Positions 44,206 through 56,126 of a stretch of DNA of 64,000 bases are shown in pieces. The DNA comes from Gentiana macrophylla. Its lineage: Eukaryota > Streptophyta > Magnoliopsida > Gentianales > Gentianaceae. The DNA lies in assembly GCA_026214975.1 (NCBI GenBank), contig CM047813.1, positions 32,611,078-32,675,077 on the forward strand, read 5' to 3'. Positions within the stretch are counted from its first letter, which is position 1; every line of letters starts with the position of its first letter. The translations under genes were made by a program, and so were the position numbers. The notes beneath the pieces are model-generated. The model was not told the DNA's origin and ran no database searches. It saw only the letters and a list, made by a program, of their open reading frames with translations.

Positions 44206-45373
44206 TGTTGGTAATAAGTGTCGTGTGTGGAGTGATTTACGGAACAGATCCGTAATTCACGGATATAAATACGGAAATTAAATGCAGAAAATAACAACTC
44301 GAAAATAAAATCTAATTTTATTATTCAGATCTAGCAATTAAAAGCGATTAAGGTGCAGATCTAAAAAATTAACTGAACTATATGACAGATCTAATGAAAC
44401 ACAACTACTATGATATAGATCTAACAAAATATGCAATTAACGTACAGATCTGACTTAAAAGATTGAGGAAATTAAAATACAATGCATAAATAAAGACAAA
44501 CTGAGGCGAGTTATGAAACTCTTTTCTTAAGACAAATTGCTCCGGTATGGCGCCCACGGTGGTAGCAACCGCCTTCCAAGATACAATGGCTTACTTCCTG
44601 GATTGAGAGGCACTTCAACAATCCAAGCTCCGACGAACTTACAACGTGCTCCGACTTCTCTTCGACTCAAAAACTAACTATATGCTTGACCCTTTTAGTA
44701 GTGGAAGACACAAGAGAAAACTGAATGCTTCAACTTTCACCATTGGGGTTCTTTATATAGTGGAGATGAGGAGTCAATTCTTGAATGTGATTGGCCAGAA
44801 CACATCATCAGACTTTTCCCCTAGGAAAAGAAATAGGGCCGAAAATCATCAATTAAAATTGGCCAACTATTTCAATAATTCTAATTGGTCGGATGACGTG
44901 TCTTCTGAATTCTGATTAGTTGGATGATTTAATCACTCGACTTTTCCCTCAGGAAAAACTTATTAGGCCGAAAATAATTTAATTAATTAATTTTTGGCCG
45001 AATTAATTTAATTCTTGGCCGAGTTAATTTAATTAATTAATTTCGGACCGACTTATTTTAATCAGAATTCATTTCCACATTATTCTGGAACCTTCCAACC
45101 GCGTCACGATTAACTAATTAATTTCCTGGTTAAATTCAAATGAACTTTTGTCCAAAAAATTAATAGTAACACCCGAGCACGAGCACGAGCACGAGCCGAG
45201 CGGACGGCGGCGCGGGCGTGTGGAAATATCTAAGTCCTCCTCCTGCACAAAGTGTCTTGCCCTTGGAGACACATTTATAGGCATACACTAGCCGTTATAT
45301 ATGGAGCTCAAGTCCCTATCTTTCCAATGTGGGATATTGAGTTGAGGTACTCCTTCAACTCTTATCTCCAACA
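44206..45373 (-). repeat. 5' LTR of element C (1168 bp)
   Basis: The terminal bases are TGTTGG...CCAACA. A TATA-like CCTATAAATG lies near 45275 (minus). A GC-rich (GAGCAC)n-type microsatellite is at 45174-45198. The flanking AATTAATTAATT-rich part is at 44960-45130. Confidence 0.75.
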
Positions 45374-46106
45374 CATTTTCAACCAACTTTAGGCATTAAT
45401 TTCTCATTCACCCGATATCCGAATCATGTGATTCCAAAGCCAAACATTATCTACTCCGTGAGTAGAATATTTAGACGTAATAAGCTCCCGGTGAATCTCA
45501 CCGGAGCGTATCCGAAATTCGCGCTAAACTTGACCATTTTAACCCCATTTCATGGGATATCTCCAACACAATTATGACTTTGGTGCCAGTCAACCTTGCT
45601 TCACCACATAAACAGATTTCTTGATAACCTGAACGCTCTGATACTAGTTTGTTATAACAGATCAATCGAGAAGTGATGGTATTGTGAGTAACGATAAACA
45701 ATTAACACAGAAACAAGAAGAAAACAAATTTAACGTGGTTTCCGGCAATGTGCCGACTACTCCGTGGACAAACGAAGATTATTTTATTATCACGAGAAAG
45801 TTACAATTTACTGCATTATAGATGGTATTTATAGCCGTGGGAATCCAACTCTAATTGATTTAACAGCCAACCCGGTAAATGACTGAAATACTCCATAAGT
45901 AAACTTCACCAAATCGGAAAACCATGCAAGCGTGTTCCACAAGTGATCTTTGAGAACCAACTCAAAGAAACCAGGACTCAACAGTTGATCAAACCTCTTT
46001 GACCTTTATGGCCCGAACACCAAACTCGGCCAGACAACCCAATATCATGCTCACCAGATCACGCTTTCACACTGAACTTCAGTGAGTAGACCAATTAAAC
46101 TCAACA
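45374..46106 (-). mobile_element. Element G: copia 5' LTR and leader, interrupted by C
   Basis: On the minus strand an LTR of 457 bp (46106-45650) begins TGTTGAGTTTAATTGG and ends TTATAACA, with a TATA box GCTATAAATACC. Three bases later TAGTATCAGAGCG is the PBS. Its leader (45634-45374) is cut by the end of element C. No gag or pol of G is found on the other side in this window. Confidence 0.75.
45635..45646 (-). other. Primer-binding site of element G
   Basis: On the minus strand TAGTATCAGAGC, one mismatch from the initiator-Met type. Confidence 0.75.
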
Positions 46107-46119
46107 GCGTAGTTTTTAA

Positions 46120-46309
46120 TAGGGGTGTACAACGAAATTGGAAAACTGGACTGACCGACTGAACCGGATTAAACCTGACCGGAAAATGATGAACCGCGGT
46201 TTTCCAATCGGTTTTCTCATTGAAGAAAAACCGAACCGTAAATCCAATTCGATTTCGGTTTTATCCATAAAACCGGTATGACCGAAACCGAACCGATTAT
46301 ACTTCATTT

Positions 46310-46390
<81 letters not shown>

Positions 46391-46905
46391 ATTTGTTCAC
46401 TAGCTCTACTATAAACCCCCCACACACAACCCTAAATTTCTAAACCTTATATCTTACATCGTTTCTACCTAAACCTAAACCTAAAATGCTTCCTAGCCGA
46501 TAAATTGATAACCGCCGTTTGAGCTCACCGGCCGTTCTTGCTTCTTAATATTCTTCATCCTTTGATCGTGAAAATTTGAAAGCAACCTTTGAAATTGTCG
46601 TTACAACGACCACCCGCATTGAACATATGGTGCCAATAATGGTGTTTGTCTCATTTTTAGAAGAAAAAAATCAAAATTTTATGGTAAATAAAATACGATC
46701 AAAAACAAAATCGAACAAACCTGGATTTGTATTGGTTGATTGTTAGTTCATCCAATTCGGAAAAATGACCAATTCGATTCGATTCGAGAAAATATCAAAA
46801 CCAGAATGCTTCTGATTCGATTCGAAAAAATCGTAAAAGCGACCAGAATTTGGGTATATGTCTGGCTCCTGGTTTCTAAATTGGGATGTACGCGTTTTAT
46901 TTTTT
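46120..46905. repeat. hAT-like non-autonomous repeat with long TA microsatellite (tentative)
   Basis: It starts TAGGGGTGTAC, followed by many AACCGAACCG/CGGTTTTC words, as in common plant hAT-like repeats. A second cluster of ATTCGATTCG words follows at 46765-46830, and a GGGATGTACG end-like word lies near 46885. The terminal repeats are not convincing. (TA)n occupies 46317-46387. Confidence 0.35.
46317..46387. repeat. (TA)n microsatellite
   Basis: About 35 uninterrupted TA units. Confidence 0.95.
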
Positions 46906-47067
46906 GTTCTTATTTTAAATTTGCTAGTTCCAATAGAAAGAGGGGCACACCATCTAAAATATGACAGGGTACGAAAAAACAAAATGTTGAAATAGCCATA
47001 TGAAAAATACCTCTGACTAGGCTATATATATTTCGCAAATCATCTACTTGACCCTCTGAATAGGCTC

Positions 47068-47094
47068 TATATATATATATATATATATATATAT
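47068..47094. repeat. (TA)n microsatellite
   Basis: About 13 units in an otherwise non-coding stretch (46906-47176). Confidence 0.9.
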
Positions 47095-47176
47095 CTCGAA
47101 AATTATCCCTAAAATGTTACCGGTAACTATGAGACAAAATTAAAACGCCGCACACCTGCAATTTGGATTAATATTA

Positions 47177-47456
47177 CTCTCTCCGGTTTTTTTTATCTGT
47201 CGCAAAGAGAAAAATCACATAAATTAAAAAAATAATTAATATGTATAAAATATAGTATTGAGAATGTATTTTTTTATTGGAGATGTAAATAATTTGTTGG
47301 TAAAAGAGTTTTTAGTATTGGAAATGTATTTTTTTATTGGAGATGTAAATACTTTATTTATTGGTAAAGGAAAAAAAAATAAAAATAAACGATGTATTGG
47401 AAATGTAAAATGATAGAAAATAAATCTGAAATTTGACAGATAAAAAAAAGAGGGAG
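47177..47456. mobile_element. Stowaway-like MITE 1 of a cluster of three
   Basis: The ends are CTCTCTCCGGTTTTTTTTAT and, inverted, CTCCCTCTTTTTTTTATCTG, flanked by TA. Inside, a near-duplicate TATTGGAGATGTAAAT occurs twice (about 47274 and 47334). Confidence 0.75.
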
Positions 47457-47528
47457 TAGCATTTATTACTTTGCTTTTAATTTGAATCTCAACGGTACCA
47501 AGCTGAACCAAAGTTTATTTGACATATA

Positions 47529-47803
47529 CTACTTCCGTCCCACGTAAAAGTGTCCACTTTTGTGGTTTACACAGAATAAAAAAACAATTAATGTGTTGCA
47601 TTTTTAATAGTGATAGACATATATATCCCTATTAAATAATAAATATTTTTTTAGAATATTAAATGAATATATAAACATTAAATGTTATGATAGAGATATG
47701 TTTGGAAAAATTGCATTAAATAATGTATTCGTTTTTCTAAATGGACACATTTTATAGGACAATTCATTTAAAAAAATGGACATTTTCTATGAGACGGATG
47801 TAG
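47529..47803. mobile_element. Stowaway-like MITE 2 of a cluster of three
   Basis: The ends are CTACTTCCGTCCCACG and, inverted, CTACATCCGTCTCATA, followed by AAA(A)GTGTCCA / AAAATGTCCA. TA lies on the left and TG (mutated TA) on the right. Confidence 0.75.
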
Positions 47804-47839
47804 TGCATTAATACTCACTGCAAGCAAAAAGAGAAAGTA

Positions 47840-48112
47840 CTACCTCCGTTTCAAAATATAAGTAATCCTAGGTGTTTCATACAGATTAAGAAAGTGGCTG
47901 AATGTCATAAATTTGATGTTTAATGTATAAAATGCACCTTGACTATCATTAATGCAATAGTTGTTAAGTAATGAAAAGTGATTGGATTGATAATAAATTA
48001 GGGGGTAATATAGAGAAAATAGTAATAAATATTGCATTGGTAATGTAGAATAAATTATATTGTGGAATGAAACTAAAAGTATATGATGACTTATATTTTG
48101 GAGCGGATGTGG
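47840..48112. mobile_element. Stowaway MITE 3 of a cluster of three, 273 bp
   Basis: The ends are CTACCTCCGTTTCAAAATAT and, inverted, CCACATCCGCTCCAAAATAT, flanked by TA. It has the same length and family as 17130-17402, in opposite orientation. Confidence 0.85.
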
Positions 48113-48114
48113 TA

Positions 48115-49440
48115 TTTTCTAGATCGCCGTCAACAGGCCGGCCCTCTCTTTTTTGGGCAAGGTCGAGTCAGGAATTGGGCGCTTTTAGTTGAAGTTGTTT
48201 TTTTATAAACATATTTCTTGTTAGATATTTTTTCATAAATAAATATTTTGGTATCGTTTGCATACGAGTTGCCGTACGAATTAATGTTATCGCAACGAAA
48301 CGGGGTTCGGCTTGATATGCATTTTTAGATTTTTCAGATACATGCATTTTCGAACTGATATGTACTTACCCTTCCGTGTAAGGGTTGCATGCTTTCATCC
48401 GGTGAATAAAGTGACAACCCTACCATTTTCGTGCAAAGCGTGCATCCATTCGTTTATGGGTACTTGCGACTATAAAAAGCATAAGTATGCGCATCGAAAA
48501 TTCATAAATTTGACAAAGATTATCGTAAAAACTTTGAGTGTCCTCGGGTTTGATTAAACAAGTCACTGTTTGAATCAAACACCTCCATTGTATCCTGAAA
48601 GAGATTTTCATTTGATCCCTTAGTGACAAATCGTGTGGGACGAAACATCTCTTAAAAACAACGTTATTCACGTGCTTTGGGAGTTTAAATTTCTCTCAAA
48701 ATCTAAAGTACTACATTTTTTCAACACTTATCGCGTTTTTAACATCCGTAAATACAAAAATTAATAAAACTTGTTTGTATGTCTAATTTTTTGGGGCCTA
48801 AAAAAATTTTTATTGAGGCCTTTATCGATTGGAGTAAAAAAAAAAAAAATTGGGGCTTTATCAAAAGAAAAATCAACATATTATATTAGGTTAGATCGGA
48901 TTGAATCTACACGAATTTTTTTGTCTTTTAAAGCAATATGCATCGGGCGACCTTCCTTCCATACATAGGCAGCTTAAAGGCGGTCTCGCTCCTTGGCCTT
49001 AATGAAGTTAGCCATCTTTAGCATCGTATTCATCTTTCTATAAAATATTATGATGGCGACAAGTAAATTCAGTCTTATAGTGTGTTGGACACATTTTAAA
49101 TGGAAAGTGTGAATCGATGTTCATAATTAATTATAGACAAATGTTTTGACTTGCAATATGTATTCGAGACTCGAAAAATCATTTTTTGTAACATGTTTAA
49201 GTCAAAAAAACAGACGAACTAAGTATAAGTACGTAAGAATACTCGATGTGATTGTAGATTGTGAGAGGATACCGTCCATTCTAAAATGAGTGCATTGTAA
49301 AAATTAGTTAGTGATACGTTTCATTTCGTATCTATGTTAGTCTCACCATTAGTTATGGTGAATCCATATTAATCATCGAATCGTATATTTTAATGAATCA
49401 TGATAAAGTTAAGACATGATAAATAAAATATATATAAGTG
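48115..49440. other. Non-coding, no element resolved
   Basis: Scattered GGGGCC/GAGGCC words near 48790-48860 and poly(A) runs are present. No domain, terminal repeat or RNA gene is supported. Confidence 0.4.
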
Positions 49441-50412
49441 ATGATGACCGTCTAAATGTAAATACTGAGCTGTAATGATCCTAATGACAATGAATTCAAG
49501 ACTAAACCCTAAAAACAAATCAGAGTTTGGTGAGTATTTTTAGATTGAGTCTAGAATAAGTGTATCTTAAGTTGCCTACGTATCCATTAATTATTCAGGA
49601 ATAATGTCTCTCGTAGTTCATCGGGATGGTTTACATAGAGGACCTCTCGTCCAGTTTACTTGTCCCCTAAATATTAGGGATTCCTTACATGTCAATCCCT
49701 TGATTTTAGGAGATAAACACGGTAGTTTAAATGATAGGATCAGAGTTCTGATGGGTAAAGGATCTTAAGGATCTTCCCATATTTATCTTATATTATTATA
49801 AGCCCGTGGGCTAATTATCGTATAGAGGAGGCTCCGGCCGACCTGCGTTGAGCCCCCCAGGCCGTCTCGGCCTAAACTGCACTGGCCCAGCTCCATTGCG
49901 ACCTAGCCGACCTACGGTGGTCTGGGGAGCGGGATCGATCTCACACCTGGGATTTAGGTCTGCCCTGAGGCGTGAAGTGGGGCTCCTGACCCTCAATGTT
50001 ATATTTCTCTGTCTTCATTTAATGTTTACCTAATATAGAGATGACACGTGGCGAGACTGAGCTCAACCCTCATCATAAGCCCCCTTGATCTGGCTAAACT
50101 ACTCGTTGTGAGGTTAGATCTGTTAGAGGTGATCTAGATTTGAAAATTTTGCAATGATCAACTCTTCCAGGTGGTAGAGTTACTGTGATGACGTTGTCAT
50201 AACTTCCTGGGATTTGAGGAGTTTATGTCCACGTTTGCTTGAAGTGGAACGGTTTTTGAGAACGTGTTTGGGGTTTATAACCCCCATCGTATCATCTATC
50301 CATTCATTCACTCATTACTGCTTTAAATTAGAGCCCATTGCCGATTTCTCTCCTACAATCTTCAATTCTGCAAGTAAGCATTTCCTCCTCCCTTGTTCTT
50401 CATTTTGTCTGT
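49441..50412 (+). repeat. Gypsy-type LTR/leader-like sequence
   Basis: TTGCCTACGTATCC at about 49574, a GC-rich block at 49830-49940 and CGTGGCGAGACTGAG at about 50048 are words typical of some plant Ty3 LTRs. The same TTGCCTACGTATCC word is found inverted at about 60463. The ends could not be defined. Confidence 0.4.
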
Positions 50413-51001
50413 ATGTCCGTATCGAGTTCTTCAGTGGATAGGCAGTTTGAATCCGAACCAGAGGTAGAACCCGTGTCTAAGTTATTTGAGCTTGACCCCA
50501 AATTAGGAGAAGCTGTAAACATGTTAGAGATAGAGGAAAACCCTTGGGTTACTCTTATCCCTGCCTCTCTTCCTTCTTCTCGTTCTGCCTCTTCCCGCCC
50601 TTTAACCGGGAATTGTGTGTTTGTGTTAAACCTTAAAGCCTATAAAGCCACTATGGAAATTATGGTGAGCCGTGGGGTGAATTCCACTCTTTCTTTGGAC
50701 ACTGTAGCCAGGCTTTGTGAGAAGTATATGATAGATGAAGACATATGACCCCGTAGTTCCAGACACCCCTACTCCGTCAGATCGGTACTATGCCGTCTAC
50801 CAAGCTCAGCTCGAGAGGTTTCCCCTATGTCCGGCCTTCCTAGCCGTGCTGGGCCACTATCGGATAGGTGTAGCTCAGGTTGCCCCAAATAGGGTTAGGA
50901 TTATCTTAGGATTCGCCATCTTTTGCCAGATGGCTGGAGTTCCGTTCTCCATCAGCTTGTTCAGTGCCTTCAATCAGATCAAAATGGTGAGTAACGCACA
51001 T
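50413..51001 (+). pseudogene. Gypsy-type 'putative transposase/gag' domain fragment
   Basis: The ATG at 50413 opens MSVSSSSVDRQFESEP, then a Ser-rich and Arg-rich part and AKLCEKY-like residues. After overlapping frames at 50735-50748 the translation gives RFPLCPAFLAVLGHYRIGVAQV and PNRVRIILGFAIFCQMAGV. This matches the plant 'gypsy-type transposase (putative)' domain that has the Y-R-I...P-N...G-F core. The frame ends in AAAATG|GTGAGTAA, a good splice donor (50986/50987). It may be an element ORF with an intron; no downstream exon was found. Confidence 0.5.
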
Positions 51002-51007
51002 GGGTGA

Positions 51008-51544
51008 CAGTATATATACACATATAGCACAAACAAATGAAATTCGGCTGGCCCCAACTCCCCCCTCATCATCACATATGTTTTTGGTAGGTGACCCAAT
51101 GGTCTTCATGTGATAGTCATATGTAAAGATAATATTGGATAATAATCTACCGTGGTACAGTTTAATAAAGACACGAAATATTACACGTGGCTTTATAGAA
51201 ACATCCATTGATCTTATCATGTATTTGCACCAATACTTATCCATTTAGTAAACTAGCTGCAGGCTAAGCTTCGGGCACATACTCCAATCCCCGTATCTCG
51301 CCTTCCGTACATGCCGAACACCCAATTTCCGGATAAAATCACAACAAATACCACACATAACCCCTACAGGACACTAGGGTGACTGAGAGTATAATAAATA
51401 CACCGAAAAAGATCGAGAATCCCGGATTATATGTCCAGATCTCGTAAACATGAAAACGGTGCAATATGTGTCAAAACCAAGCCAAAAGTGTCCGGAATTA
51501 AGTAAAACAAATCGAAACGGGGTATAAAACACGTAGGAAAAAAA
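51008..51544. other. Non-coding stretch before element H
   Basis: No domain or repeat end is recognised. It separates the gypsy-type fragment from the truncated left end of element H. Confidence 0.4.
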
Positions 51545-52738
51545 TTTGAGTTGACTCTCATCAAGCAGCAAAAACAGCATGCTACACACAAAATAGATCA
51601 ATCATTAACAAGTATCCTGGAAAAACACCTTATGAAGTTTTGAATGGAAGAAGAGACCTAACATCTCTCACTTACATATGCTTGGTGCTAAATGTTTTGT
51701 CTTAAACAGGAATCAGCTGCACACATTTGATGAAAAAGTTGATGAGGTAATATTCATGGGATATTCTGACACAAGAAAAGCTTTCAGAGTTTTAAATAAA
51801 AGAACCCTGGTGATTGAAAAATCAATCCAGGTAGTGTTTGATGAACCCAACACCAGCTGTGAAGATCTACACACTCAAGAAGATGTGGAGACAAGAAAAC
51901 AAGATTGTGGTTCAGCTTATATAGAAGAAGAAGCACCAACAACACTGCTGGATGAAGCTGCTGATGAGCAAGATGAGGAACCAACCATTACACCAGAAGA
52001 AGAAGCGACACAAATACAAATTCAGCCTGATATCAACTGGCTCAAAGATCACCCAGCTGAGCATGTTATTGCAGATGTTCATACAAGTGTAAGAACCAGA
52101 AGACAACTTGAAAGCATGTTAACTTGTTTTCTGTCACAGGTTGAAACTAAAACAATAGATGATGCAATTCAAGACACTGATTGGATCAAATCAATGCAAG
52201 AAGAACTTAAAGAGTTTGAAAGAAATGAAGTTTGAGAACGGTGGATGTAACTGGACCTAGCAAACATAATTGGAACCAAATGGGTATTCAGAAACAAGAT
52301 GGATGAACAAGGAGCAATTGTCAGAAAAACAAGGCAAGATTGGTCGAAAAGGGATATTCACAAGCAGAAGGAATAGACTATGATGAAACCTTTGCACCAA
52401 TAGCAAGATTGGAAGCAATCAGACTGTTCCTGGCATTTGCAGCTCACAAAATTACAAAGTCTATCAAATGGTCGTCAAAAGTGCATTTCTGAATGGAATA
52501 CTGGAAGAAGAAGTATATGTGGATCAATCCCCTGGTTTTCAAATCAAAGAAAAAGAAGACAAAGTGTACAAGCTCAAGAAAGCATTGTGTGGACTCAAAC
52601 AGGCACCTAGAGCATGGTATGAAACTTTTTCACAATTCTTAATGAACAATGGATTTAGCAAATGAACCATTGACAAGTCACTTTTCAAGTTACAAGATGG
52701 ATCAAGCACCCTACTTGTTCAAATATATATGGATGATA
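51545..52738 (+). pseudogene. Integrase C-terminus and RT first half of element H
   Basis: The translation begins near TACYTQNRS, then GKTPYEVLNGRR, HMLGAKCFVLNR, FDEKVDEVIFMGYS and FRVLNKRT. An acidic linker follows, then DTDWIKSMQEELKEFERNEV. RT blocks [15 protein letters not shown], a VVKSAFLNG variant (Asp of MDVK changed to Val) and GLKQAPRAW follow, with frameshifts near 52235, 52330 and 52460. The frame ends in IYMDD at 52738, where the solo LTR starts. Confidence 0.85.
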
Positions 52739-54522
52739 TGTTGTTCCCTTGGAAAGGCTTACACAAGTTTAGAGGGGGGTGAATAAACTTGTTCCCAAAA
52801 ACCTAATCGAGAATCGAATCTTGTGCGAGTTGAGATCGACTTTAAACTTGTGTGGAGTTAAGCTAACTTAGGCGAGTATAAGTCGAATCGACTTATCCTT
52901 AATCGAGTTAATCGGCGTGATTAAGTTAAGCCTTTAAATAAAACTTGAGTTTATCGGTTAAATCTAAACATAATGCGATGTAATCTTTGTCTTTGACTCG
53001 GTTTCTTAAGTTTGCTGAGTCTGTGATCAGGTGCAATGTAAACTTAGATGCAGTAAATAAATACGTAAAGTAAGTAAGTAAATGAAACAAGAATTATAGA
53101 GGTTCCAGGTGGTGTGATCCTGTCAGTCCTCTCTTCCCCTGTGATGTAGGAGGCCAAATTCACTATGTTCTTGAGGTTTACAGTTACAAGACACAAAGTA
53201 AATTCTAAACACTTGATTGTCCTTCACTAATCCTTAGCTTCACAATCTTCCAGCTTCAGTCTTCAACAGGTAGAATTGCTTTGTTTGAACTAAGCTTGCT
53301 ACACTGGTCCTTAGAGGGTAGGATTGCCTCTTCACCAGCTCTACACAAACACAGTCTTCCTGACTGCTCTCAACTATCCTTCACACCTTCTTGGTGTTTC
53401 ACAGTCTAAACCTTTGATAAAATCAAAGTTGAGACTTGAATTAATAACTATGATTCAATTGTGTTTCGAGCTTCTTCTTCTAGATGTATATCATATGTGC
53501 TCAGGCACTTTGTTTCTCTTTTAGTGTTGTTCTTGATCTTTCGTTTAATGCTTATGAACACTTGAAGATTTCTTGATCTTGCAATAAAGTACACAGCAAG
53601 AGTTCTTTTTTGTCGATTTACCCTTTTACTTGAATATAATTTATCTCAGAACTCCGCACATCTTCTTGTGATAGAAGTAGTCTATTTATAGGTGTTTCTC
53701 AACGGTTAGCTGAATTTGAATGTTTGTATTTGAATTCTTATATCCATTGGTGGTCCTGCTTATTCTGAGGAATGTTAGTGTCCTTTATGAAAATTTTGTT
53801 CAGCTAATTTTATTGGCTGCTTTATAACGGTCAGATTTTCCTTCAGCTTTCTTTGACCTTAGCATGAAAACTTATCTTAGTCAGTTATCAACTTTGAGAG
53901 CTTTAACTGAGTTTTTACTCTTCTTCAATAACTCAGTACTCTCTTTTCATCTGATTATAATTGATTTAATCAGAGTACACCATAACTCACAAATTAGCTA
54001 AGATATCATTGTCCTTATGATACTTAGTCCTCCTATTAAGATCCATAAAGTCAGTTCAGGCCATCACAGACTTTCCTAAATTCTAACTTTACAGTCTCGG
54101 CTAAAGTCTTCAAAACTGAGTTTGAACCCTCAGTTCTTCAATCTTCAATAATTGAGTCTGAACCCTCAGTTCTTTAATTCTAGATAAGTCAAATGAATCT
54201 GTGTCCCTCAGCAAACTTACCTTCTTCAGTTCTTCAGTGGGGGTGCTCTTAGTCAGTTTCTAAAACCGATTATCCTTCAGTTATGAACTCAGTTCAATAA
54301 GCCAGTTTCTCTTTTTCTCAGTTTTGATCCTAGAGATATTACAGTACTTGTCTGATTTAACTTATACAAATATCAGACTCTATTAAATCCTATACATTGA
54401 TTTCTAGACATCTTTTTGCTTTGCACTATAACAGCTAGTTATGACATTTCATCAATGGGGTTAAATATAATAATTAAAATAACTGATGAATCATCATCAA
54501 AACATAAATTTTATTTCCAACA
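52739..54522 (-). repeat. Inverted solo LTR of a third Sirevirus-type family (1784 bp)
   Basis: On the minus strand it begins TGTTGGAAATAAAATT and GTTTTGATGATGATTC. It ends ATTCACCCCCCTCTAAACTT ... GGGAACAACA, with typical Sirevirus LTR ends. Its removal rejoins IYMDD to IIFGSEDGKLCE, as in the undisturbed copy at 9438-9480. ATA adjoins both ends; a full 5-bp duplication is not seen. Confidence 0.85.
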
Positions 54523-55461
54523 ATATCATATTTGGATCAGAAGATGGGAAGCTATGTGAAAAATTTGCAAATCTAATGAAAAGAAAATTCCAAATGAGCA
54601 TGATGGGAGAACTCAACTATTTTCTTGGATTACAAGTGCAACATATGAAGGATGGCATATTTATCAATCAAGCTAAATGCACAACGGACTTGATAAATAA
54701 GTATGGAATGGATACAAGTGGAACTTTAGAAACACCAATGTGTGCAAGAATTTTTCTTGGAAAACATGAAAATGGAAAGGATGTGGATCAAAGGTTGTAC
54801 AGAGGAATTATTGGTTCACTACTTTACTTAACTGCAAGCAGACCATATTTTGCATTTGCAGTAGAAGAGTATGTGCTAGATTCCAATCTCAACCAAAGGA
54901 ATCTCACCTACTAGCAGCTAAAAGAATCATCAAATATCTGAAGCATACAATAAATGTGGGAATTTGGTATCCAAAAGGTGGTGGGTTCAAGTTAACTACT
55001 TATTCAGATTCAGATTATGCTAGATGCAAGGTTGACAGAAAAAGCAACTTAGGAACTTGTCAGATGCTAGGCAGCAGACTGGTATCATGGTTTCGTAAAA
55101 TGCAGAATTATATATCAACTACAATATCTGAAGCAGAATATATAGCAGCAGGTAGTTGCTTTGCACAAGTCCTATGTTTGGATAAGACAGCAGCTAAGGG
55201 ACTATGGAATAGAAGAAAAGACAATTCCTATCACGTGTGATAACACAAGTGTAATTTCAATTATAGAAAATCCAGTACTTCACTCAAGGACAAAGCATAC
55301 TGATGTGAGACATCACTTTATCAGAGATCATGTTAAAAAATGAGATGTAATTCTAAAGTACATATCCACTGAAGATCAATTGGCTGATATATTCACTAAA
55401 CCACTCAGTCATGAAAGGTTTTGTAAATTAAGAACTGAGTTGGGAATGATTGAAATTGACT
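54523..55461 (+). pseudogene. RT second half and RNase H of element H
   Basis: It starts with IIFGSEDGKLCEKFANLMK, then [32 protein letters not shown] and a frameshift near 54880. RNase H words TYSDSDYARC and [11 protein letters not shown] follow, then SRTKHTDVRHHFIRDH, a stop at about 55342, and a decayed DIFTKPL end at 55390. The glycine normally in DYAGC is Arg here. Confidence 0.85.
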
Positions 55462-55586
55462 AAGTTACATGGAGCAGCAAATTGGAGTGATCAGCTGAGT
55501 GACTTCACCAAATGGTGAATCATGCCATTTCGGTGCGCTCACTTGGCGAGGTAAAGCATGCACCAAATAAGTCCACTTAATCAAGT

Positions 55587-56126
55587 TGTTAGGAACAATT
55601 GTTTCGATGAAGCAGCTCAGTAATCAGACTACTCCACTGTCTAAGTGACCAGCCAAGTTAGTCACCCACTCAAACTCAGTGGAGGTAGCAGCAAAGTGAA
55701 GTGTGAAATAGATCACTTATTTACACATGTGGAAAATCAGAGATTAATGGAGCATTGATTATTGAGGATTACACACGTGGATTATTATTTTACTCAGGCA
55801 CAAGGATTAAAATATGGGAGTTATTACTAGAAAAGAGAGTTTGATGGCTACACCTCAAAAAGCGGGATTCATCATTACTCCCCTCGATCCACTATCCCAT
55901 TATCCTTATTTACCGTGATTTATATTCAGATAATCACGCTATTAACTACTCACGTTTGTCTAAATTCTCTTCACACTCAATCGTGCAAATCTGTGTTCAC
56001 ACTCAAGATCTTTTACTATATAAACAATACTTCACCATATTCACAATATTTACGCTCTAATTGCAATCAAACCCTATTTTCCAAAAATTTCAAGCCTTCT
56101 CTTTCAAAACTTCTCTAAGTTTAACA
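55587..56126 (+). promoter_or_regulatory. Putative internal promoter region before the extra ORF of H
   Basis: TTGTTAGGAACAATTGTTTCG resembles the LTR start, and the TATA box ACTATATAAAC lies at about 56015-56025, 110 bp before the ATG at 56127. It is collinear with 10492-11001. Confidence 0.55.

Larger units (their letters stand above)
40450..45373 (-). mobile_element. Element C: Ty1/copia retrotransposon, 3' truncated
   Basis: On the minus strand a 5' LTR (45373-44206) starts TGTTGGAGATAAGAG and ends ATTACCAACA. Gag starts at 44002, then protease, integrase and RT follow. It stops just after the RT/RNase H border at about 40450, so RNase H and the 3' LTR are missing. It lies inside the older copia remnant G. 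Confidence 0.82.

Noticed and set aside
46116..46427. Minus-strand frame with a long Ile-Tyr repeat
   Set aside because: It is the translation of the (TA)n microsatellite and has no coding support.
46468..46486. CCTAAACCTAAACCTAAA as a possible interstitial telomere repeat
   Set aside because: There are only about three units, lacking the plant telomere unit CCCTAAA in tandem; too short to support.
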